Positions 15,929-24,682 of a stretch of 43,393 nucleotides of DNA are shown here, one piece after another. Within the stretch, counting starts at the first letter, position 1. The number at the start of each line of letters is the position of its first letter. The notes beneath the pieces are model-generated. The model saw only the letters and a list, made by a program, of their open reading frames with translations. It was not told the DNA's origin and ran no database searches. Origin of the DNA: Bacteroidales bacterium (GTDB taxonomy: Bacteria; Bacteroidota; Bacteroidia; Bacteroidales; Lentimicrobiaceae); contig JAGXGB010000067.1 of assembly GCA_024636955.1 (NCBI GenBank), forward strand, positions 1 through 43,393. The letters are read 5' to 3'. A program made the position numbers and the translations under genes.

Positions 15929-16440
15929 CTTTAACAGGCCCTGAGTCAACAGGTAAATCGTTATTGTGTCAACAATTGGCTGAACACTTTAATGAACCCT
16001 GGGTGCCCGAATATTCACGTGAGTATCTTTCTGATTTGAAAGGGGACTATAATTTCGGTGATATTTTATCCATAGCCCATGGTCAATTTGAAAAGGAATC
16101 ACTCCAAATAAAGAAAGCGCGTAATGTTCTGTTTTGCGATACCGATTTTATGGTTACACATATCTGGTGCATGGTGAAATATGGCAAATCACATGATTGG
16201 ATAACCAACATGGCAGCTAAGCATCCCTATGATTATACTTTACTTTGTAACCTCGACCTTCCCTGGGAGTATGACCCATTAAGGGAGAATCCACACAACC
16301 GCGATTATCTTTTCGAGTTATACACTAAAGAACTTACATCCCGTAATATTCCATTTTCAATAGTGGAAGGCACTGGTAATGAACGTTTGGAGAATGCTAT
16401 ACAGATTCTTGAAAAACAAGGAATTACACCTACCGGTTAG
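15889..16440 (+). CDS. NadR-like AAA/P-loop kinase (ribosylnicotinamide kinase-like)
   Basis: This 183-aa P-loop protein has Walker A GPESTGKS (17-24), PEYSREYL and CDTDFMVTHIW. NLDLPWEYDPLRENP is typical of the C-terminal kinase domain of NadR. The adenylyltransferase domain of full NadR is absent. It would phosphorylate the vitamin imported by the overlapping PnuC-family transporter, trapping it. Nicotinamide riboside is the substrate by homology, thiamine is possible by context. An in-frame ATG at 15901 is an alternative start. It is the last gene before a 63-base gap and the polysaccharide genes. Confidence 0.85.
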   Translation: MAKKMVSKKPIRIALTGPESTGKSLLCQQLAEHFNEPWVPEYSREYLSDLKGDYNFGDILSIAHGQFEKESLQIKKARNVLFCDTDFMVTHIWCMVKYGKSHDWITNMAAKHPYDYTLLCNLDLPWEYDPLRENPHNRDYLFELYTKELTSRNIPFSIVEGTGNERLENAIQILEKQGITPTG

Positions 16441-16503
16441 CTTAAAGCACCGATTGTGCTCATCCTTGTATACTATTCCTTACCTTTGAAGTTTTGATCC
16501 TGT

Positions 16504-17649
16504 ATGATATCCAAAGCCCAAAAACACATACTTTACCTTTCACGATGGTATCCGTCAGATGCTGATCCAATGCTGGGCTTGTTTGTTCGAAATCATGCCC
16601 GGGCAGCAGTGCAGGCGGGTTATCAGGTTACAGTTGCATATATTACAGCTTCAAAAGAAAAAGAGAAAAATCTTTTAAGAGTTTCAACTGACATTGATGA
16701 TAATTTAACTGAGGTTATTGTTTATTATAAGAGCAGTGGCGTTTTCAATCCTCTACTTCAATTATTGGCATGGATTAGAGCTGTTAGAGTTGCGCTCGAA
16801 ACCAATGGAAAGCCCGATGCAATACATGCTAATATTCTTACGCGATCGGCATTCATAGCAATGATTTTATCAATGTGGTACAAAGTGCCCTATATGATCA
16901 CTGAACACTGGTCAAGATACTATGATGAGAATCCTGACTATAAAGGTTTTGTCAGGAAAATTTTTACACAAATGGTTATCAAAAAGGCTTCAGCAGTCAC
17001 TGTTGTTTCTAAGAGGCTCTATAAAGCTATGCGGCGTAATGGTCTGAATTTCAATCAAGAAATATTACCTAATGTCGTTGATACTGATGTATTCAGAATT
17101 AATGAAAACCGAAATAAAACATTCAGGTTTATCAGCATATCATGTTTTGAAGAGAAGTCAAAGAACCTGAAGATGATCATTGATGCTGCCGTTAGGTTGG
17201 AGGACACTGACAGTGACTTCCAGATTGTTTTTGTGGGTAATGGTACTGACAGAAAATTGATTGAGCAGTACGCAGGTGACAAAGCCGTAGCGGCTGTTTT
17301 TACAGGTACTTTAAGTCCTGAAGGTGCAGCTTCCGTTCTTGGGCAATCGCACTGTTTAGTTTTGAGCAGCAATTATGAAACTTTTGGCATAGTTGCTTAT
17401 GAGGCCTTGTTGTCAGGAATACCCGTAATCGCAACAGATGTAGCTGATTTAAGTGAGGTTATTGATAGTAAGAATGGCATGGTTATTCCGGTTGGTGATA
17501 CTGCCGCTTTGGTTGCTGCAATGCTTGAAGTGAAGCAGAACTATCAGAAATATGACCCCTTATTGTTAAGAGAGAGTGTAGTTGGTATATGCAGCAATGC
17601 ATCAGTATCAGGCAGGTTAAATCAATTGTATCAACAAATTACTGGTTAG
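16504..17649 (+). CDS. GT4-family glycosyltransferase
   Basis: This 381-aa GT-B enzyme has the N-terminal acceptor domain with YLSRWYPSDADPMLGLFVRN. The C-terminal donor domain has FVGNGTDRKLIEQYAG and the E-x7-E motif at E292/E300 in SSNYETFGIVAYEALLSG. It probably adds a sugar to a lipid-linked cell-surface glycan at the cytoplasmic membrane. It heads a plus-strand group with a formyltransferase-like fusion, a flippase and a methyltransferase. Its last 13 codons lie in a 44-bp sequence that is duplicated just downstream. Confidence 0.92.
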   Translation: MISKAQKHILYLSRWYPSDADPMLGLFVRNHARAAVQAGYQVTVAYITASKEKEKNLLRVSTDIDDNLTEVIVYYKSSGVFNPLLQLLAWIRAVRVALETNGKPDAIHANILTRSAFIAMILSMWYKVPYMITEHWSRYYDENPDYKGFVRKIFTQMVIKKASAVTVVSKRLYKAMRRNGLNFNQEILPNVVDTDVFRINENRNKTFRFISISCFEEKSKNLKMIIDAAVRLEDTDSDFQIVFVGNGTDRKLIEQYAGDKAVAAVFTGTLSPEGAASVLGQSHCLVLSSNYETFGIVAYEALLSGIPVIATDVADLSEVIDSKNGMVIPVGDTAALVAAMLEVKQNYQKYDPLLLRESVVGICSNASVSGRLNQLYQQITG

Positions 17650-17694
17650 CATCAGGCAGAATAAATCAATTATATCAACAAATTACCAGCTTGC
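17607..17694. repeat. 44-bp tandem duplication spanning the GT4 stop codon
   Basis: Copies at 17607-17650 and 17651-17694 share most bases (atcaggcag...taaatcaatt...tatcaacaaattac). The first encodes SGRLNQLYQQITG and the stop. The second encodes SGRINQLYQQIT in another frame and ends two bases before the next gene's ATG. It replaces the expected intergenic spacer. Confidence 0.95.
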
Positions 17695-17696
17695 CT

Positions 17697-19391
17697 ATGA
17701 CTGTAAAAGACTATTCCGAAGGTTTGAGATTTGCTGTTATGGTTAACTCCATGCAAGTGCAGCGCTGGCAGTATGAATCAATAGAATCATTACTTGCTGA
17801 AAGCGGCATATCACCGGTTCTTGTTATATGCCGTGTTCATGAGGATTTGAAGAAAAGCTCCTTATGGAAGCGTGTAAAGGAATACAAATGGAATAATCTT
17901 TTATTCAAGAAGTACTATCAATATATCTTTAGTCCGGAATCATTTAAGTTAAAGCGGATTGATAAACTATTGTCAGATGTCCCTGTAATAAAATGTAAGA
18001 CTACAAAAAAGAAATTCAGTGAATATTTCAGCGATGACGACATTCAATCAATCAGAAGTTATAATCCTGATTTCATCCTTAAATTTGGATTTGGTATAAT
18101 AAGAGGTGAAATACTTACTTGTTCTCCTATGGGTATATGGTCGTTTCACCATGATGATGAGCAGAAATACCGTGGTGTTCCTCCTGCATTTTGGCCGATA
18201 CAAAACAACGACCCCAAAAGTGGAGCTATATTACAACGATTGACTGAGAAGCTGGATAGCGGTATCATCCTGAGAAAGGGACTTTTTAAAACGATCGACC
18301 ATTCATGGAGAGCTAATCTGGATCAGTCGATTAACTTAACAAAAAACTGGCCTGCTGATGTTTGTCGCGAAATAATCATTCAAAATACTTTTCCTGAGCC
18401 TTCTGAAGGTGTCAGTTCTAATGCTCCCATACTTAAAGTGCCCGGCAATGTCAGTTTCATGCTGTTCTTATTTAAGCAGTTGGCTAATAAGATCAAGTTT
18501 CACTTTACAGAAATGTTTTCATGTGAAATATGGCAAACAGGTCTGATAAAAGCCCGGACAGCCGATATTCTAAGTGGATTGCAATTCTCAATTGACGATG
18601 AGGAAGTTGACTGGTTAACTGCCAAAAACAGTGATCACTACTATGCTGATGGGTTTGCCATTAAAGAGCAGGAAAGATTGTTGTTACTATTTGAAGACTA
18701 CTCATATAAAGGAAAGAAAGCTCATATTTCATCAGTTTGGTTCAGTGAACGTGATTCAACTTTTACCATGCCTGTTTCACTACTTGAAGAGCCCTGGCAT
18801 TTATCGTATCCCTTCATATTGAAATACAAGGGTATTACCTATTGCATTCCCGAATGCAAGGAGCGGAAAAACCTTGAACTATACAGACTGGATATTCCGA
18901 CAATGAAGCTGGTTCACGAGCGGACTCTCATTAAAGATATTGAGGCTGTTGACCCTACGTTTATATACCACCAAAATTACTGGTACCTGTTTTTTACTTC
19001 AGGCCATGCAACCAATGTTGAACTGAATATATGGCATGCTGAAAACTTTGAAGATGAGTTTGTACCACATGTTTTGAATCCGGTGAAATCAAATGTAGGT
19101 AATTCGAGGCCTGCTGGTCCTTTGTTTTACCTCGACGGGAAATTATACAGGCCGTCACAGGATTGTTCGCGCAGCTACGGGGGACGGGTTATAATCAATG
19201 AAGTAAAAATTCTTTCAGATGAATCATTCCTTGAGATGGCGGTTAACGTTTTAGAGCCACCTTCCGGGTTTACAGGTTTACATACTGTTTCATTTGCCGG
19301 CGATTACATGTTTTTCGACTGCAAACGCATAGGCTTTTCATGGGCTAACTTCTTTTATCAGATAAAACGAAAAGCCGGGCTAATCAGGTAG
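17697..19391 (+). CDS. Formyltransferase-like domain fused to a GH43-like beta-propeller domain
   Basis: This 564-aa protein starts at ATG 17697; an earlier in-frame start would lie in the duplicated GT4 3' end. Residues 1-250 resemble the formyltransferase N-terminal fold: GIWSFHHDDEQKYRG (146-160) aligns to the N-x-H...P-x-x-RG motif with H151 kept and Asn replaced by S149, and LDSG carries D187. About 265-555 looks like a five-bladed propeller with repeated W/Y-rich blades (HLSYPFILKYKGITYCIPE, NYWYLFFTSG, SRPAGPLFYLDGKLYRPSQD), as in GH43-like and glucosamine-inositolphosphotransferase-associated domains. It probably modifies a sugar during glycan synthesis. N-formylation is possible but unproven. 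The flippase gene follows after 3 bases. Confidence 0.75.
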   Translation: MTVKDYSEGLRFAVMVNSMQVQRWQYESIESLLAESGISPVLVICRVHEDLKKSSLWKRVKEYKWNNLLFKKYYQYIFSPESFKLKRIDKLLSDVPVIKCKTTKKKFSEYFSDDDIQSIRSYNPDFILKFGFGIIRGEILTCSPMGIWSFHHDDEQKYRGVPPAFWPIQNNDPKSGAILQRLTEKLDSGIILRKGLFKTIDHSWRANLDQSINLTKNWPADVCREIIIQNTFPEPSEGVSSNAPILKVPGNVSFMLFLFKQLANKIKFHFTEMFSCEIWQTGLIKARTADILSGLQFSIDDEEVDWLTAKNSDHYYADGFAIKEQERLLLLFEDYSYKGKKAHISSVWFSERDSTFTMPVSLLEEPWHLSYPFILKYKGITYCIPECKERKNLELYRLDIPTMKLVHERTLIKDIEAVDPTFIYHQNYWYLFFTSGHATNVELNIWHAENFEDEFVPHVLNPVKSNVGNSRPAGPLFYLDGKLYRPSQDCSRSYGGRVIINEVKILSDESFLEMAVNVLEPPSGFTGLHTVSFAGDYMFFDCKRIGFSWANFFYQIKRKAGLIR

Positions 19392-19394
19392 ACT

Positions 19395-20669
19395 ATGTTA
19401 CGCAATCTGCTATCCACCACTGCATCACGATTAATAATTGCCTTAGTAAACCTCGGGATAATATGGATATGTGCAAGGTTCCTTGGAGCTGAAATACTTG
19501 GAACCATCTCATTAATTGTATTAGGAATAAGCATAATACAGCTTATTACAGCGGTTTTGGCAGGAAGTGCGCTGGTGTACCAAACATCGAGAAATTCGCT
19601 GGCTGAGTTGCTTATAATAGCCTGGATATGGATAGTGGTAGCAGGAGTGCCGACTTGGATAATACTTAGAGCATTTTCACTTATACCTGATGGATTTGAT
19701 ACTGATGTTTTAGTGTTATCATTCTTAGGAAGCATAATAACTGTAAACCAGAATATATTCCTTGGAAAGGAAAAAGTAAACTGGTTTAATTCCCTTGCGG
19801 TGCTTCAGTCGTTACTCATATTGCTGCCTCTGCTTGTTTTTGTAATAATCCGCAAGTGGTTTGATACACAAGCTTACGTTACTGCCCAGTATATCAGCAT
19901 GAGCACTATGGCTTTAGTGGGAGTATGGGTAAATTTCCCGCCATTAAAAGACTTCAGATGGCCTCGCAGGAGTATAGTTATGGAATCATTCAGCTATGGG
20001 GGTTATCTTCAGGCAGCTAATTTCCTTCAGCTTTTTAACTACAGGTTAAGTTATTATATAATAGAGAAGTTCTTTGACAGGGCGACCCTTGGCGTTTTTT
20101 CTGTTGGTGTACAAATAGCCGAAAGCGTGTGGATTATAGGTAGAAGCATGGCGGTTTTACTCTTTTCACGCATTTCCAACAGCAGGGATAAGGACTATTC
20201 AATTCAGCTGACTGTTCAGTTTATCAAGCTAACAGGATTGGCTACCATGGCATTGATTATAGTGCTTATGCTTTTGCCAACGGAGTTTTTTGTGTGGGTA
20301 TTCAGGAGCGATTTCAGTAATATAAAGCAGGTTATAATTAGCCTTTCACCCGGTATAGTAGCGGTTTCGCTTACGCTGATGTTCAGTCATTATTTTTCAG
20401 GAACAGGCAAACCGAAGTATAGCACGGTTACTGCATTAATCGGACTCGTATTTACTCTTGTACTTGGCTTCACTTTAATTCCGCGATACGGTTTGATAGG
20501 AGCAGGGATCACATCGTCAATTTCGTACTTGTCAGGAACTATATACCAATTTATTGTTTTCATGAAAATAACCGGTGTTAGATGGCGAGGCTTTATTCCC
20601 GATAAAACTGATGTGCATTTTGCCATAAAGCAAGTAAAGGGTATGTTTGCGAAGAAGTTAGTTAATTAA
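19395..20669 (+). CDS. Polysaccharide flippase, MOP superfamily (Wzx-like)
   Basis: This 424-aa protein has about 12 hydrophobic segments. N-terminal features are RLIIALVNLGIIWICARFLG and an RS/RN-poor first loop. A central SYGGYLQAANFLQLFNYRLS and FDRATLGVFSVGVQIAES are typical of oligosaccharide flippases. It would move a lipid-linked repeat unit across the inner membrane. It starts 3 bases after the preceding gene and ends 11 bases before the methyltransferase, so it is part of one operon. No polymerase gene (Wzy) is recognised nearby. Confidence 0.9.
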   Translation: MLRNLLSTTASRLIIALVNLGIIWICARFLGAEILGTISLIVLGISIIQLITAVLAGSALVYQTSRNSLAELLIIAWIWIVVAGVPTWIILRAFSLIPDGFDTDVLVLSFLGSIITVNQNIFLGKEKVNWFNSLAVLQSLLILLPLLVFVIIRKWFDTQAYVTAQYISMSTMALVGVWVNFPPLKDFRWPRRSIVMESFSYGGYLQAANFLQLFNYRLSYYIIEKFFDRATLGVFSVGVQIAESVWIIGRSMAVLLFSRISNSRDKDYSIQLTVQFIKLTGLATMALIIVLMLLPTEFFVWVFRSDFSNIKQVIISLSPGIVAVSLTLMFSHYFSGTGKPKYSTVTALIGLVFTLVLGFTLIPRYGLIGAGITSSISYLSGTIYQFIVFMKITGVRWRGFIPDKTDVHFAIKQVKGMFAKKLVN

Positions 20670-20680
20670 TTTAATCTGGA

Positions 20681-21604
20681 ATGGACACTACTGATCAGAG
20701 GCTTAAACTGAATGAATCTGTTGAAAATGAAGCTGAGCTTTACAATCATTTAATGCATGTTGCTACTTACCAGTTTGCTGCCCGGTTAGCTTCAGGAAAA
20801 AAGATATTAGATTATGGCTGCGGATCAGGATATGGAGCTCATTTACTGTCAGCTACAGCTTTTCATGTAACAGGAGTTGACTTGGATGAAAGTGCTGTCA
20901 GGTATGCCAGGGATAAGTATCATGCTGATAATTTGATGTATAAGCTGATCCCGGAAGTAACGAACGAAAAGTTTGATATTATCAGTTCATTTCAGGTAAT
21001 TGAACATGTACGGGATGATAAAGCCTTTATCGAAAAGCTAAAGAGCATGCTAAATCCGGGTGGGTGTATTCTTATCTCAACACCGGATAAGAAAAACAGA
21101 CTTTTTCGCTTTATTCAGAAACCCTGGAATATCTACCACTTAAGGGAATATTCAGTAAAAAGTTTAGATGAGTTACTAAAGCCGCATTTCAGCAGAGTTG
21201 AGATACTGAAGATAGGTTCAACAACTGATCTTGTTAAGGAAGAGATTTCACGCACAAAAAAGCAGCGGTTGATCAGTTTACCATTTACGCTGTTCATTTA
21301 TCCGAATGCTGTAAGGGTATTTATGTTGAATTTAGCCGCAACCCTCTTTCAGCTGACCAAAAAGATAGCCTCAACCCCTTTTCATACGGCCAAAAAGATA
21401 TCCACAACCCCCTTTCATACGGCCAAAAAGATATCCACAACCCCCTTTCAACTGGACAAAGAGATAAGTTCTAAAGAAACTAAATCAGGCACAATGCCCG
21501 ATATTGCTGAGAGTTTTAAAGTAAAGAATTCTGTGAAGGATATTGAGATTTCGGCTGACGCGAAGTTAAATACTGATTTGCTGGCTGTTTGTTACATTGA
21601 TTAA
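20681..21604 (+). CDS. Class I SAM-dependent methyltransferase with C-terminal 11-residue repeats
   Basis: This 307-aa protein has a Rossmann methyltransferase domain in residues 1-170. The SAM motif is ILDYGCGSGYGAH (about 42-54), the acidic VTGVDLDESAVRYA follows, then SSFQVIEHVRD and the post-motif LNPGGCILISTPD. The last 85 residues contain nearly four copies of an 11-residue unit, (H/Q)xxKKI(S/A)(T/S)TPF. This Lys-rich unit may form an amphipathic helix at the membrane. It is the last gene of the polysaccharide operon, so a glycan or lipid intermediate is the likely substrate. Confidence 0.88.
   Translation: MDTTDQRLKLNESVENEAELYNHLMHVATYQFAARLASGKKILDYGCGSGYGAHLLSATAFHVTGVDLDESAVRYARDKYHADNLMYKLIPEVTNEKFDIISSFQVIEHVRDDKAFIEKLKSMLNPGGCILISTPDKKNRLFRFIQKPWNIYHLREYSVKSLDELLKPHFSRVEILKIGSTTDLVKEEISRTKKQRLISLPFTLFIYPNAVRVFMLNLAATLFQLTKKIASTPFHTAKKISTTPFHTAKKISTTPFQLDKEISSKETKSGTMPDIAESFKVKNSVKDIEISADAKLNTDLLAVCYID
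21350..21472. repeat. 33-bp in-frame tandem repeats in the methyltransferase gene
   Basis: Three 33-bp units (21350-21382, 21383-21415, 21416-21448) encode QLTKKIASTPF, HTAKKISTTPF and HTAKKISTTPF. A diverged partial fourth (QLDKEISS) ends near 21472. The second and third units are identical in DNA, so at least one duplication is recent. Confidence 0.92.
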
Positions 21605-21695
21605 TCTAGCATCTAACTATGGAGGTTAACCTTTATAGGGTGTTGATTTATATAGCTATTATGCCTATTTTTACCTTACAATAAGTAAATGTACT

Positions 21696-22664
21696 ATGCA
21701 GAGGAGGATTTTGACATTCTTGTTTTTGGTTATCTGTGTTGCAAGTCGCGGACAGGTTGCTGACACGGAGACTCCTGAAAATCACTGCATAACTGTTGAA
21801 GAGCGGGAGTTGTATAATCTAATTTCCGAGTATAGAATCAGCAAGAACCTTCCTGCTATTGAATTCTCCAAATCATTGTCATACGTTGCTAAAATTCACG
21901 CTAAAGACCTTTCTTTTAATCGCCCCGACTTTGGTGGATGCAATCCCCATAGCTGGTCAGATAAAGGCAAATGGAAATCATGCTGCTATGCACGTGATGA
22001 AAAACGGTTGGAATGTATGACACAAAAACCGAAGGAGCTTACCGGTTATAAGCATAAAGCCTATGAGGTGGTTTATTCATCAGGAGAAGAAGCTAAAGCC
22101 TATGATGCTTTTTACTTATGGAAAGATATAGGTTTGATGAACGATTATCTGTTAAATGAAGGCAAATGGACAAAGCCGTGGCAAGCTATTGGTGTTGGGA
22201 TTTATGGAGAATATGCCTGTGTTTGGTTTGGAGAGGGTGTTGATGCACTGGGCAGTCCAGTTGACTGCAGCACTGACACTATTAATATTATAACAAATCC
22301 TGAGGATGCTGTTTTGCAGGGAGTTGAGAATTCTCAGGAAGTAGGCGTTCGGGAAGTTGAGAATCCTCATGAAGCAGGCGTTCAGGAAGTTGAGAATCCT
22401 CATGAAGCAGCCCTCCGGGAAGTTGATGATCAACCGCTTTATTATATAATAGTATCCAGCACCAGCTCAGAAGAGCTGGCTATTAAGGAAGTTAATAAGA
22501 TTAAACAAATGGGTTTCCCAAATGCACTCTATATTAAAAACCCCAGTTTCTACAGGATTGCGGCCGGCAAATTCAGCGATGAAGCCAGTGCTTATAGGGA
22601 AATGGACAGGGTAAGAATCCAGTATCCTGATGCCTGGCTCCTAAAGCCAAATGTTCACAAATAA
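21696..22664 (+). CDS. Exported CAP-domain protein with C-terminal SPOR domain
   Basis: This 322-aa protein has a signal peptide (hydrophobic 6-17, ASRGQ cleavage region). A CAP/SCP domain covers about 30-190 (LYNLISEYRISKNLPAI, HAKDLS, NPHSWSDKG, GVGIYGEYACVWFG), with H residues and a CCY pair. A repeat linker (about 209-245) and a SPOR domain (about 248-318, YYIIVSSTSS, YRIAAGKFSDEASAY) follow. SPOR domains bind glycan strands stripped of peptides in peptidoglycan, so the CAP domain may be held at the division site or periplasmic wall. The CAP function is unknown. The gene is followed by the topoisomerase gene. Confidence 0.88.
   Translation: MQRRILTFLFLVICVASRGQVADTETPENHCITVEERELYNLISEYRISKNLPAIEFSKSLSYVAKIHAKDLSFNRPDFGGCNPHSWSDKGKWKSCCYARDEKRLECMTQKPKELTGYKHKAYEVVYSSGEEAKAYDAFYLWKDIGLMNDYLLNEGKWTKPWQAIGVGIYGEYACVWFGEGVDALGSPVDCSTDTINIITNPEDAVLQGVENSQEVGVREVENPHEAGVQEVENPHEAALREVDDQPLYYIIVSSTSSEELAIKEVNKIKQMGFPNALYIKNPSFYRIAAGKFSDEASAYREMDRVRIQYPDAWLLKPNVHK
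22320..22418. repeat. 33-bp in-frame tandem repeats in the CAP-SPOR linker
   Basis: Three 33-bp units (22320-22352, 22353-22385, 22386-22418) encode GVENSQEVGVR, EVENPHEAGVQ and EVENPHEAALR, with a partial fourth. They form an acidic linker between the CAP and SPOR domains. Confidence 0.92.
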
Positions 22665-22710
22665 TAATAAATCATTTGGATTTGCAGAACCTTGTAAAAA
22701 TACTTTGGAG

Positions 22711-22718
22711 TATATTTG
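22711..22718 (+). promoter_or_regulatory. -7 promoter element directly ahead of the parE start
   Basis: TATATTTG (22711-22718) ends 6 bases before the ATG at 22725. A CTTG at 22691-22694 is a possible -33 element, with a rather short 16-base spacer. Transcription would begin at or near the start codon, predicting a leaderless mRNA. Confidence 0.55.
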
Positions 22719-22724
22719 CAAGCT

Positions 22725-24611
22725 ATGGAGGATTTAGATTACACGCCCAGTATACCCGGGCAATACTCAGATGATTCAATAAGGACATTAGACTGGAAAG
22801 AGCACATTCGCTTGCGTCCCGGTATGTATATCGGCAAACTTGGTGACGGCTCTTCACAGGATGACGGTATCTATGTGCTTATTAAAGAAATAATTGATAA
22901 TTCTATTGATGAGTTCGTTATGGGGAACGGACGAACCATTGAAGTTGCTATCAAAGACCAGAAGGTGATTATCAGGGATTATGGCCGTGGCATGCCGCTT
23001 GGTAAGGTGATTGATTGCGTTTCAAAAATCAATACTGGAGCAAAGTACGACTCCAAGATATTCAAAAAAGCAGTAGGCTTAAATGGCGTGGGATCAAAGG
23101 CGGTTAACGCGCTGAGTTCATTTTTTTGCGTGCAGAGTATACGTGAAGGAAAAACCAAGATCGTAGAATTTGAAAGAGGGGAAATCATTGATGATCAACC
23201 TGAACAGCCTTGTTCTTTGAGAAGTGGAACACTTATCAGCTTTATTCCTGATGAGAATCTTTTTGGCAACTATCATTTCATCCCTGAATACATTGAGCAG
23301 ATGTTGTGGAACTATGTATTCCTCAATAACGGCCTCACCATCTGGTTTAACGGAATACGGATGCAGGCAAAGAACGGATTGATTGATCTGCTTCAGAGAA
23401 ATATTAACGGCAACCCAATAATGTATCCTATCCTTCAACTGAAGGATGAAGATTTTGAATGTGCATTCACACATAGTAGTCGCCAATACGGTGAAGAATA
23501 TTATTCTTTTGTTAACGGACAGCATACTACGCAGGGTGGTACGCATCAGGCAGCATTTCGTGAGGCACTTGTAAAAACAATTCGCGATTTTTATCGTAAG
23601 GACTTTGATCCCAGTGATATACGGCAGAGTATTGTTGCTGCTATAAGTATTAAGATTCAGGAGCCGGTATTTGAATCGCAAACAAAAACTAAGTTAGGTT
23701 CTCAATTGATGGAACCTGACGGTCAGGGTGTTAGAAATTACATTGGCGATGTTCTAAAAAAACAGCTCGACAATTATCTGCACGTAAACAGCGATGTTGC
23801 TGAGTCATTATTACGCAAAATATTGCAAAGTGAAAAGGAAAGAAAGGATTTTGCGAATATCAAGAAACTTGCCAAGGAGAGCGTAAAGAAAGTTAGTCTG
23901 CATAATAAAAAGCTACGCGATTGCCGGGTGCACTATAACAGTAACGACGAAAAGCGGCTTGAAACTACATTATTTATTACCGAAGGTGATTCAGCAAGCG
24001 GATCAATTACTAAGTCGAGAGATGTAAACACACAAGCAGTTTTCAGTTTGAAAGGAAAGCCACTCAATAGTTATGGATTGAGCAAGAGGGTTGTGTATGA
24101 GAACGACGAGTTCAATTTGCTCCAATCCGCCCTTAACGTTGAAGAGGGAGTGGAGAATCTGAGATACAACAACATTGTTGTTGCCACTGATGCTGATGTT
24201 GACGGTATGCATATAAGGCTGCTGTTGTTGACCTTCTTCCTGCAATTCTATCCTGATGTTGTTAAAATGGGGCACTTGTATATTCTACAAACTCCATTAT
24301 TCAGGGTTAGGAATAAGAAGAAAACAATCTACTGCTATTCAGATGAGGAAAAAGCAAATGCGCTAAAAGAATTAATCCCTAATCCTGAAATTACACGATT
24401 TAAAGGATTAGGTGAGATATCACCTGATGAGTTCAGGCATTTCATTGGTGCTTCCATGCGGTTGGATCCTGTGATCTTACGCAAATCGTCTGAAATTAAC
24501 GAGGTGCTCTCATTCTATATGGGCAGAAACACACCTGAGCGTCAGATTTTTATCATTGATAACCTGCGACTTGAAGAAGACCTTATTGAGCAGGACTTTG
24601 CTGCAAGTTGA
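22725..24611 (+). CDS. parE: DNA topoisomerase IV subunit B (type IIA)
   Basis: This 628-aa subunit has a GHKL ATPase domain with [20 protein letters not shown] and [15 protein letters not shown]. The transducer domain has [17 protein letters not shown], and the TOPRIM domain has EGDSASGS and [13 protein letters not shown]. The length, and the absence of the long GyrB-type insert, favour ParE over GyrB. It decatenates chromosomes together with ParC, whose gene is not in this window. ATG 22725 is chosen; an upstream in-frame TTG lies inside the -7 promoter box. It is convergent with nnr across a repeat-rich 71-base gap. Confidence 0.92.
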   Translation: MEDLDYTPSIPGQYSDDSIRTLDWKEHIRLRPGMYIGKLGDGSSQDDGIYVLIKEIIDNSIDEFVMGNGRTIEVAIKDQKVIIRDYGRGMPLGKVIDCVSKINTGAKYDSKIFKKAVGLNGVGSKAVNALSSFFCVQSIREGKTKIVEFERGEIIDDQPEQPCSLRSGTLISFIPDENLFGNYHFIPEYIEQMLWNYVFLNNGLTIWFNGIRMQAKNGLIDLLQRNINGNPIMYPILQLKDEDFECAFTHSSRQYGEEYYSFVNGQHTTQGGTHQAAFREALVKTIRDFYRKDFDPSDIRQSIVAAISIKIQEPVFESQTKTKLGSQLMEPDGQGVRNYIGDVLKKQLDNYLHVNSDVAESLLRKILQSEKERKDFANIKKLAKESVKKVSLHNKKLRDCRVHYNSNDEKRLETTLFITEGDSASGSITKSRDVNTQAVFSLKGKPLNSYGLSKRVVYENDEFNLLQSALNVEEGVENLRYNNIVVATDADVDGMHIRLLLLTFFLQFYPDVVKMGHLYILQTPLFRVRNKKKTIYCYSDEEKANALKELIPNPEITRFKGLGEISPDEFRHFIGASMRLDPVILRKSSEINEVLSFYMGRNTPERQIFIIDNLRLEEDLIEQDFAAS

Positions 24612-24625
24612 TTGTTAGGATAGCC

Positions 24626-24679
24626 GTCAGCAGTCAGTACTTTGTACTTTAGCCTTTAGCCTTTAGCCCTTAGCCTTTA
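24626..24679. repeat. Heptanucleotide repeats between convergent parE and nnr
   Basis: Two GTCAGCA/GTCAGTA heptamers (24626-24639) are followed by four GCCTTTA-type heptamers (24652-24679). The tract stops 3 bases short of the nnr stop codon (24683-24685, minus strand). In the nnr sense it reads TAA-GGC-TAAAGGC-TAAGGGC-TAAAGGC. Confidence 0.9.
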
Positions 24680-24682
24680 GCC

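Noticed and set aside
17589..17696. A 36-residue N-terminal extension of the formyltransferase-like protein
   Set aside because: It is encoded by the GT4 3' end and its 44-bp duplicate; ATG 17697 begins the conserved part.
22716..22724. TTG start for parE nine bases upstream
   Set aside because: This TTG is part of the TATATTTG promoter box, so it would not be in the transcript.
23118..23681. A 187-codon minus-strand open frame
   Set aside because: It lies wholly inside parE, which has intact ATPase and transducer motifs in its own frame.
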